DNA of 27,432 nucleotides from Chara braunii (lineage: Eukaryota; Streptophyta; Charophyceae; Charales; Characeae). The translations under genes and the position numbers were made by a program. A model generated the notes under the pieces. That model saw nothing but the letters and a program-made list of their open reading frames with translations. It ran no database searches and was not told the DNA's origin. The stretch spans positions 4,514,223-4,541,654 of the forward strand of contig BFEA01000010.1 of NCBI GenBank assembly GCA_003427395.1, written 5' to 3'. Shown here piece after piece: positions 20,055-27,432 of this stretch. Positions within the stretch are counted from its first letter, which is position 1, and the number at the start of each line of letters is the position of its first letter.

Positions 20055-20061
20055 TATATAT
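20055..20061 (-). promoter_or_regulatory. TATA box upstream of the tRNA-like segment, copy A
   Basis: TATATAA on the minus strand, set in an inverted repeat AACTCTT...AAGAGTT, 27 bp before the tRNA-like start, as in plant Pol III promoters. Conserved in copy B. I see no plant upstream sequence element (TCCCACATCG type) beyond it. Confidence 0.35.
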
Positions 20062-20450
20062 GAAGAGTTCCCTTCCAGTGGTCCGCCCGCCCATGACCTT
20101 TACATGCCCATTTCTACCTTGCGCGCCCCTTTCACGTTGATGGTTGCCCATCCACGGCTTAGAGGTCACCTAAACGGTTAGGCCTTGGCATTGGCATTTC
20201 GGCCCCCTGGCTCGAAGTTAAACCCCTTGAGCCCCGGAAACAAAAAAAAATGATTTCCCATTCCCCATGCGTCGCAGTCCCATACCCAGCGCCCGATCTC
20301 TTTTGCCTACTCAAGTCCGGACAAAAACTTTTGACTACCGCCATACCTATCGCGGTCATTATTTGAGGTAGAATAGGTTTGGCCTTAGCATTCCCATGCC
20401 TGCGCATATCTGCGACCTCGACAAAAACTATTGACTATCGTCATTAATCT

Positions 20451-20469
20451 CGGACGCCGCAGGCGTCCG
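20451..20469. other. perfect 8-bp-stem hairpin
   Basis: CGGACGCC-GCA-GGCGTCCG, followed two bases later by CTAA. It lies at the edge of the part shared with copy B; copy B is interrupted before this point. Confidence 0.7.
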
Positions 20470-21275
20470 AACTAAGGTTCAAAAAATTTTAGTTTATCAG
20501 TCATAGGAACAGTCTGAATAAACTTCTGGCACGCTCAGTCTCATGAAGTCCCTCAATTCAACGAAAAAGATCGGATGGTGTTCGACGTTTAAAAACCCTC
20601 TGCAATACCCTTGTCATGGTATTTGCCCCGACAATATTCCTGGACCCCATTAAACGACGTCCCCGTCGTTCACCATCAAAATAAAAGGGCAGGATTCTTT
20701 TGAACTTTCACTATGAAAGCAATAAACACAATACACAACAATTCCAACAATTATCCGAAACTAAGTTGGAACTTTTCCACAAATTTTAACCAATTTAACA
20801 ACAAAACTGGATTTAGCCTCCAGAAGCCTTAAAACAATACAACTCATAAGTGGATGGAATGATACTAGATTTTGCCTCGTGCAAGCCTTATCAAAACTTG
20901 GACCTTGGTCTAGCCCTTGAAAGCCTTCAATTTAGAGGAACTTTTTTAAAATGATCCTAGTATTATCCCACTGGTGCCCACTCAAAACAAAACTTTGTCT
21001 CTCAGAATGGTATCGGAACCCCTCAAACTAGTTTCAAAACAAAAACTCATTCGGTTAATACATCCATTTATCCAAAAAAGTGAGGATTAACCCCTTAACG
21101 GATCTCTCAAAATCAACCTCCTCGGTAGTTCAGACAAAGTCTAAACTAACATTTCATGAGAGAAATCGTTCGTTCAAATTTCCTCGACCAAGCTATGATC
21201 TCATTCAATTCCACATAAGTCATCATGGTCGTTACTTTTGACTTTTTGTGATATGCGTCGAGGAGTGGTGTAATC
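20470..21275. other. single-copy internal part of the LARD-like unit, no gene
   Basis: Present once in the window. A/T-rich with repeated words such as GCCTCCAGAAGCCTT and CAAGCCTTATCAAAACTT. No frame of interest. In the concatemer model this is the middle of the internal region lost from both outer arms. Confidence 0.5.
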
Positions 21276-22561
21276 CGTATGAGGATAACATCTCGGTATC
21301 AAGCCTCTTTTTATATTCGAGCCTCACCACATTCCCTCTGATTCCAACGTTTTCGATCCCGTTAGTCCTCTACATGTAGAGTAGAACTGTGCCACCTCAC
21401 ATAACCGAGGCTGGTTAGACCCCGACCATAGAGGTACGGTGACCATGCTTGACATGAGGTTAGGTAACTACTCCTCTCATCATGACAAACGATAATCGTC
21501 TACCCTACAAGCAACATTCTAACAAGATCTCAACACCTTCCTCCTTTTCATTAATAGTGTAATTCTTCTTGCTCAAACAAAGTAGGATTTGAAAGACAAT
21601 ATTCCATAATCCCTCTATGGACCAGGAGCATAGCCTTGACATGAGCCTCACTACCAGCTACGGAGTTCACAAATCCATCAGAAATTTTTCATGACATGAT
21701 AACATCTTCACAACTTACTTCAAAAATATTCAACAACAACAATACAACTTACAAAAAATGCTTTCGCATGAAATTTCATAACTATCTAAACTAAATAATC
21801 TTCAATAGTAGATCTGATGCACTCTTATCATAGAAATACATTAAAAAAATGGATAATCCCAAAATGAATGAGAGTCCGGGTAAACTGATCGATCGACATG
21901 TACACCATTCGAATATAAAATATATGACTAAACAATTCTGCAAAACAATATCAAAAGAAAATCAACCTTTAGTTGATAACATTTCAAAATATTTCCAACG
22001 AATAATAATTTGCGCAATGAGTTCAATCTACTAAAATCGTAACGGAAAGGATATCACAAAGTTCATGATCAAATATCCGATTTACGTATGAAAGACAATA
22101 ATTCTAAACACAATAACTTGAAATTTAAAGATAATGTCGATGAATATTAGTATCAAAATAATATCAAATTATAATTCAACTAACATTATGGTATTAAGAA
22201 CTTACATCCAACTGAAACGGTCAAAATTACCCAAATAATCTTCAAAATAGAATCAACACCTAGAATAATAAGGAATGAATCAATGATGATAAAATGATTA
22301 ACTTTTAGAAATCAGAATACGATCAATTAATCCATCATAAAAAGAAAAACAAAATACCTATGTGTCGTTCCACTAGGGACAACGGTAGGTAGCCACTGTC
22401 GAGCGCATCGACTCCCGCCTTTTTGTAAAGTGAGGAAATCCTCCCGACCATGTCACACATGAGTAAACCAAAAAGAAAAGAAGAGACAAATTGGGAACGA
22501 CACATAACAACCCCGTAGATTGTCGAGACGAGTGTGGTTGAGTCTTCCCTTCGACGCTCTA
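21276..22561 (-). repeat. left arm, copy B
   Basis: Collinear with 14,421-15,640. It includes CCACCTCACATAACCGAGGC (about 21,390-21,410) not found in copy A. No gene is seen. Confidence 0.8.
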
Positions 22562-22574
22562 GCCGGGTGCGCCA
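22562..22574 (-). promoter_or_regulatory. PBS-like site, copy B
   Basis: TGGCGCACCCGGC on the minus strand, two bases from the CA end of the putative LTR; identical to copy A. In the concatemer this would be the site used by the central unit. Confidence 0.45.
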
Positions 22575-22576
22575 GT

Positions 22577-23309
22577 TGTACATCCCGTGGTCCCCTGCGA
22601 CATGATAGGTTCTCACGGGGCACAACTTACCTTCCCTAAGGGGTTGTCACCACCCTTAGGGGTGTATCCCTACCGAGCTACCGACCCACATGCGAAAGTT
22701 TTTAAATACAATTGCATAGATCAGTCAGCTGAGGGTGTTTGCTCGTTAGCTGCAGTATAGATACTCTTGGTTAAACGCCAAGTGGACCCGAACGTCGTCC
22801 GTCCCTTAGGGGGCTAATCTCCTAAGTACGAAGCAGACGTCGGTCGACTAGGACGGTTTCAACCAAGCGTGAAACCTGAATATTAATCCTAGTCCCTTAG
22901 ACATACAACTCAAAAGTAACTTATAACAAACATATAAAAACGAATCGGCCTTTGTCAAAATGAATCTATATCCAACCTGAAATAATAACTGAAACAACTC
23001 GAATCATCATACAATACATCTAATAATACAACATCAAAATAAAATTCCGGCATCCCGGGTCGAATTCCACAAAAATCATACAGTCACCAATGAGGAGTTG
23101 GTTTCGACAATAAACTCGGTGCAACCGACAAGGTGGTCAGTTTACCTTAATTTTGACTTAATGAGGCACACTGCCTAAGTCATTCATTTCATCTACCGCC
23201 GATTTAAGATCAACTCACACATACTCGTCCTCATACATTCCTAATCTTATTGGATGATAGGTTCCTTTGCGAATGATTCTTGATCAGGTGCATTGCTTGA
23301 AGTGTTGCA
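22577..23309 (-). repeat. putative LTR, copy B (733 bp)
   Basis: On the minus strand it starts TGCAACACTT and ends GGGATGTACA. Its best feature is collinearity with 15,656-16,379 and the closer match to the fragment at 1370-1503. It would be the 5' LTR of the central unit. Confidence 0.5.
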
Positions 23310-23322
23310 TGCCTCTCCTTCT
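23310..23322 (-). promoter_or_regulatory. polypurine-tract-like site, copy B
   Basis: AGAAGGAGAGGCA on the minus strand, identical to copy A. Confidence 0.4.
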
Positions 23323-24796
23323 AGGAAGTGGTCTGGGGTATTCCTCATCCTCGCCCGAGCACAAAGCTCGGATCTTAGAAGTCGGGCCTTCTCAACCGAA
23401 TCGGTAAGTACCCCCCGTAGAACGATTCACTCTGGGTCGATAACAGGGCTGGTTCTTGAAGCAACGAACCCCCCCCCTAAATGTTTCCTAGAGATAGAGG
23501 ATGTGTCCACTTCAAATAACTTTCAAGTATTTTTAGTTATCATAAGTTTAGGGTAACTTGGAAGAAAAGAAATCGAAGGAAATAGAGAATGGGAATCATT
23601 TGGACAAGTGTAGATAAGTAAGGTCATTCGGGATAGAAGTGGTCAATCCTTGAGAAAGGTTCCATTCGACCTTATTTGCTTTATTTGAATCGAATTCATT
23701 TTATGACATTCACTGATTTTTTTATTTTTTTATTTTTAAAACAACATGTCATTTTGACAAGCAGACAGCTGGAAGGTAAAAATAAAACAATATTTTTCAT
23801 CATCCCATGTAGACACAATCAACCTCCTTTGCAAGCATTCTTCTACCTACCTACACAGCACGCAAAGAAAACAAGTTAAAAAAAAAACAGGTACAATCCC
23901 AAATCTCAAGTAAGACCTTCTCGTTCACTTGCACGACTCACATAACTTTCTCTACCTTTTCTTTTGAACATTCAAAACAATAGGGTAAAGCAAAGTGTGG
24001 GTTCACACAGATATGAAGGGAAATCTAGTCAATCAAATGACCTTTAGTGAAGTTTGAATCGACTCACTCAAGAAAGCCGAGTAATATGCCTATCAAATAA
24101 AAGATATCCGCTTTTGAAGTCCAAATATACGGCCTACAACTCCACAAGTTGTAGCCGCTCTCCTGAACCACGGTCCGCATTTTTCCCAAAGTGTCCAAAT
24201 GAGCAAGGGTCAGGCCCATTGAGAGGAGTCAAGTGGGATAACCTTCCAGCATAATGCTCCCAAAAATAAGTCCCACATGGTCCAAATGCCCCAAATAGTC
24301 TCTACATAGACCCGTCCCAACGTCCTGGGTTGTCCCATCATAGTGCCAAATGCACCTTAACCACCAATAGTATTCGCCAACCAACAACAAGTCCACACCG
24401 CCTCAAATCACTGCGTCCCCACCCCAAGTTGGTCCCACTCGGTCCCAGAATGGTCCCAAATGATCTCGGGCTGTCCCATACCATCGCCGCAACATCGGAC
24501 AACCCCGAACACCAATACCGTTTGCACCGTGTGCCAAAAAAAAAAAAATGTGGCTCCCAACAGAATCCGCAAGTGCCACAACTCCAATAGTCATCGCCTC
24601 ACGCACTCACTCCGCACTCTCTCCATGTCGTCGGTCCATGCACCACTGCCTCACGATCCCAACCATGAACCAACGCTAACCCAAACTCTTTACCATGGTG
24701 GTCTGCCATAGCCTCTACACGCAAAAAAAACAACGGCGCGACCATCGCTCGTCGTACCGTCAAATATGCAGCATAACCCCAGTGAAAAGTGCTCCC

Positions 24797-24915
24797 GCCG
24801 CCGTGCCAAACAAATGGCAACACTTCCCCATTGACAGGGTCGCTGCCGCCGTGCCAAAAAAAATGGTAGCACTTCCCCCTCAAAAGCTAAGGTTGCCGCC
24901 GAGGCAAGGTTGCGG
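24797..24915. repeat. 48-50 bp minisatellite, copy B (two and a half units)
   Basis: Units start GCCGCCGTGCC at 24,797, 24,845 and 24,895. The second unit looks like a fusion of units two and three of copy A, which is what loss of exactly one unit would give. Confidence 0.85.
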
Positions 24916-25667
24916 CAACCCCTGACGACCCTTACCGTTCACTACACTATCCTGCCTTGACGCAGCCCACCGACCGCGACACCCATGCAGAGGTGGGGCA
25001 ATGAGCTCCCAACCTCGGCTATGGTTGCCCGCCTCTAATGCTCTTGCAGACCTCCACTTCCTCCTCCAGCAATACCTCCGTCGGCAGCACCGCCCCTCAC
25101 AATGTGATGGAGCTCAACTTGCCCTTAAAGTGCAAATGAGCGGCATCACTCCCTCAACAATTGTGAGGCAAGAGCGGGTGCTGCAGGCTTTTGTAGCCAG
25201 TCGATGGTTGTGCGCAGCTGCCTTGCCCTTAGCCATAATTCGTAACTGGCCTTGGCCCTTGATCTGAGCCATGATCAAGAGACAAAAATCTTGATGTTCC
25301 CCTAGGGGAACCAAAATCTTAAATACTAGAAGCATCTGGCCTTTCTCCTAGGCCACATGCTTCTGAAAATGACTATATTCAGCCATAGTTGCAGTCTTTT
25401 TCCCCTACTAGAACCTTGCATCCTCTGCACCTATCCTATGACCTCGTCCACATACGCGGCCGTTTCTTTTTCTTCCCCTCGTTTTTTTTAGTGAGTGGGA
25501 CACTCCAGTCGAACTAGAGTCAAGCTCAAGAGGCCCTGTTTTTCCCTGCTGCCGCAACGCACGGCCGCACCTGGGCGCCAACTTCGCCAGGTTCAGGCGC
25601 GTCGTTGGTTGCTGCATCCCGTTCTTAAAAACGGACGGGCACAACCAAATGGCCCAAGGGGACTTAA

Positions 25668-25860
25668 AACAAGAGAAAGTTGAAGAAGAAGGAAGAAAAA
25701 AAAAAGTTTACCTGAGAACGAATAGGCTGCCCGTTGAAACCGGCCGCTCACTCCTTTCGCCACAAGCTCGTTGAAACGAACCGGTGCATAATGAGGTACG
25801 AACAAAAGTGAGGGGGGGGGGAACAATGTATGGTAGTCTATATTTCCATGTTCTAGCAGT
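25668..25860. other. segment present in copy B but not in copy A
   Basis: After GGACTTAAAACAA, copy B continues with about 190 bp that copy A lacks; both resume at TAGATTCATTCGATTTTGC. The segment has TTGAAACGAACCGGTGC, resembling TTGAAACGAATGGGCGC at about 26,118. So B may retain one more unit of a repeat of about 200 bp that copy A deleted. Confidence 0.6.
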
Positions 25861-25922
25861 AGATTCATTCGATTTTGCCCATCCTTTCGATGGACGTACC
25901 AAGCACCCAGCCGACAGGTAGG

Positions 25923-25924
<2 letters not shown>

Positions 25925-26005
<81 letters not shown>

Positions 26006-26040
26006 TCTCTCTCACACACATACACACACACACACACACG
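25925..26040. repeat. compound (TC)n(AC)n microsatellite, copy B
   Basis: Almost pure TC tract of about 37 units followed by short TC and AC parts. In copy A the AC part is long and the TC part is interrupted. Confidence 0.9.
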
Positions 26041-26502
26041 TAAAGTTCCACATTCTAACGACACATTCATTTGATTTTGCTCATCCTGTCGATGAAACAG
26101 TTCGCAGTCCGTTCATTGAAACGAATGGGCGCAGAGCAAAAGTCACCATTTGTAAAGCGAGAGGTGGGAATCTAAAAAGAAAGAAAAAAAATCAAAGAAT
26201 AAAATTTAGAAAAAGAAATCTAGAGAGAATCTAAAGAAAAAACAAAAAGAAAAAAAAAACAAAAAAACTTACCTCATAGAGAAAAACGGTCGCCCGTTTT
26301 CACAGGGACTGTTAAGTGGACTGGACACTGAGGTGCCGCAGTCACTTCTGCCTTCGCCATGTGGCACTTCATCTGTAATTTTTTTTTATTATTATTTTTT
26401 TTAATCTTGTTGGCAGCTAGCAATCCTAACCGTCGCATGGGCCCCCCAGCCACGAGTTAGCTGAAAGGCAAACCCGAGTTCGATCCCGATGGGATTGAAA
26501 AA

Positions 26503-26562
26503 AAGTTTGAACTGATTCTCTATTTATGCGTGTCATCCTTGCGCAGGGGCCATGCTAACTTC
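26503..26562 (-). pseudogene. U6 snRNA-like 3' segment, copy B
   Basis: The minus strand reads TTAGCATGGCCCCTGCGCAA then GGATGACACGCATAAAT (26,522-26,558): 37 bases identical to the conserved U6 3' half, then a diverged tail and a run of seven T. It is closer to U6 than copy A. The U6 5' half is not recognisable. Neighbouring DNA upstream leads to the tRNA-like unit. Confidence 0.8.
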
Positions 26563-26645
26563 GAGCGGGGCCGATGTCGACCACGCGATCTCCGGGATTG
26601 TGCGGTCAAAATCGACCATGTCGCTTCAAAAGGGCAGCTCCCTCA

Positions 26646-26735
26646 AAAGGAGCATGCCTAGTGCTAGCGCAGTCTGGTCTTAATCCCGGTCTCTGTCGGG
26701 TGATAGTTCAGTGCGGTACCAACTAGGATAGCTCC
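26646..26735 (-). pseudogene. tRNA-like Pol III segment, copy B
   Basis: Homologue of 19,942-20,028 but more decayed: the A-box region reads CTAGTTGGTACCGC and the B-box region GGGATTAAGACC. The terminal complementarity is reduced to GGAGC/GCTCC, still followed by TTTT. The TATA box at about 26,761-26,768 is retained. Confidence 0.45.
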
Positions 26736-27064
26736 GATTACGATAAGAGCAGGGCAAGTCTTATATATGAAGAGTTCCCTCCCAGTGGCCCGCCTGTCCA
26801 TGGCCTCTACAGGCTCACTTCTGCCTTGCGTGCCCCTTTCCCGTGGATGGTTGCCCATCCACGGCTTGGAGGTCACCCAAACGGGTAGGCCTCGGCATCG
26901 GCCTTTCGGCCCCCTGGCTCGAAGTCCAACTCCACGAGCCCAGGAAACAAAAATAAAAAACTTCCAATTCCCCCGGTGTCACGGTCGCATACCCAGCGCG
27001 ACCACTTTTTTTTGCCTACTTAGGCCCTGACAAAAACTGTCGACTACCGCCATACCTATCGCAG

Positions 27065-27432
27065 TTGGAGGCGAACGGGAACATGTTTGCCCGAACTCTG
27101 GCCCTGCTTAGCACCGTGTTCGCGTTCGGTAGCGAACGCGAACATAAAAAAAAAAAGAAAAAAAATTAAAAAAAAAAAATTCAGAAAAATATGAAAAAAT
27201 ATATGTTATGTAAAAAAATAGTAAAATATTAATACATGCAAGTTTTCGCCTTAGAGTCATGTTCAAATTCGTAGCCAATCACGAGTTAAAAATTAAAAAA
27301 AAAATATATATATATATATACAGGGTAACCGGCGTTCGGGATGGGCCGAACGCTCGAACCCGAATGCCCGAACGTATGGGACCCCTTGGGGATGCGTTCG
27401 GCCATTCGGGCCGAGCGCGGACCCAAAAAAAA
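27065..27432. mobile_element. MITE-3, same family, incomplete at window edge
   Basis: TTAGCACCGTGTTCGCGTTC at about 27,108 matches the left end of MITE-2, with GTTCGC/GCGAAC words, an A-run, and the core (GCCTTAGAGTCATGTTCAAA, then GTAGCCAATCACGAGTTAAA). In front of it, 27,067-27,096 repeats a piece that in MITE-2 lies inside the array, so the end is rearranged. It is interrupted at 27,321 by another element. Confidence 0.65.
27321..27432 (+). mobile_element. nested CAGGG-ended element, cut by window edge
   Basis: Begins CAGGGTAACCGGCGTTCGGG right after a TATATATA tract, then carries several GTTCGG/CCGAAC words. hAT transposons typically start CAGGG or TAGGG, and the arrangement copies that of the MITEs above. 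The right end and target duplication are outside the window. Confidence 0.45.

Larger units (their letters stand above)
16393..20450 (-). repeat. right arm, copy A (3' internal part of the LARD-like unit)
   Basis: Collinear with 23,323-27,064. It holds, from left to right, a small hairpin (16,425-16,441), an AT-rich stretch, many GGTCCCA words (about 17,340-17,560), a 48-50 bp minisatellite, a compound microsatellite, MITE-2, U6-like and tRNA-like segments, and an imperfect repeat of about 100 bp near 20,320-20,450. Frames of 60-120 codons on both strands are not preserved as intact proteins between copies and have no domain. Confidence 0.8.
14421..27064 (-). mobile_element. tandem array of a non-coding LTR retrotransposon (LARD-like), two partial units
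   Basis: 14,421-20,450 and 21,276-27,064 are collinear direct copies, about 90-92% alike by eye, offset by about 6.9 kb. Each holds a segment bounded by a TG...CA pair with TGGCGCACCCGGC (PBS-like) two bases outside one end and AGAAGGAGAGG (polypurine-like) at the other, all reading on the minus strand. If those segments are LTRs, the layout is internal-LTR-internal-LTR-internal, as left by recombination between LTRs. Bases 20,451-21,275 are then internal sequence present once because both outer arms are truncated. No gag or pol domain was found, so it would be non-autonomous. An ordinary tandem segmental duplication is the alternative. Confidence 0.6.
23323..27064 (-). repeat. right arm, copy B, interrupted by MITE-3
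   Basis: Collinear with 16,393-20,360. It has one minisatellite unit fewer, lacks MITE-2, carries about 190 bp (25,668-25,860) absent from copy A, and shows a different microsatellite. The alignment ends at ACCTATCGCAGT where MITE-family sequence begins. Confidence 0.8.

Noticed and set aside
21007-21022. + strand TGGTATCGGAACCC, similar to the initiator-Met primer-binding site
   Set aside because: It lies in the single-copy middle part, on the opposite strand to the LTR model, with no LTR end or coding domain of its own; probably chance.

Overview
This is a eukaryotic nuclear window made almost entirely of transposable elements and their debris. The best-preserved proteins are Ty3/gypsy retrotransposon domains of the plant/green-algal type. 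Together with CT/GA-rich microsatellites and a TATA-plus-splice-donor gene start near the left edge, this suggests a repeat-rich streptophyte genome. A charophyte alga such as Chara is my guess, from general resemblance only. There is no bacterial-style gene, operon, rRNA or CRISPR. One base is undetermined (N at 1103).

Layout: (1) 1-1369 is low-complexity DNA with a TATA-like box and a possible first exon ending in a perfect splice donor (580-592). (2) 1370-1503 is a reversed fragment of a repeat found again at 16.05-16.18 kb and 22.99-23.12 kb. (3) 1504-3701 has no recognisable gene. (4) 3702-12877 is a full-length, decayed Ty3/gypsy element on the minus strand: 5' LTR 11894-12877, a leader rich in GCCACGTCAGC words, gag, protease, RT, RNase H, integrase with a chromodomain-like tail, and 3' LTR 3702-4683. 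Several stops and frameshifts inactivate it, and a 688-bp hAT-like MITE with a matching 8-bp duplication interrupts gag (9653-10340). (5) 12878-14420 is unassigned. (6) 14421 to about 27064 holds two arms of a 6.9-kb direct repeat. I interpret it as a tandem concatemer of a non-coding LTR retrotransposon (LARD-like), minus strand, with LTRs at 15656-16379 and 22577-23309, each with a PBS-like site on its left and a purine tract on its right. Each arm carries a U6-snRNA-like segment and a tRNA-like segment with a TATA box. (7) 27065-27432 is a third MITE copy with another CAGGG-ended element nested in it, cut by the window edge.

The most interesting signal is a MITE family present at 9.65-10.34, 19.23-19.56 and 27.1-27.4 kb. 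The copies share an AT-rich core but carry subterminal CG-word arrays that differ systematically: GTACGC words in one copy, GTTCGC words in two, and GTTCGG words in the nested element. This looks like concerted replacement of a repeated binding word. The second is the capture of U6- and tRNA-like Pol III sequences inside a non-coding LTR element. No intact protein-coding gene is visible.
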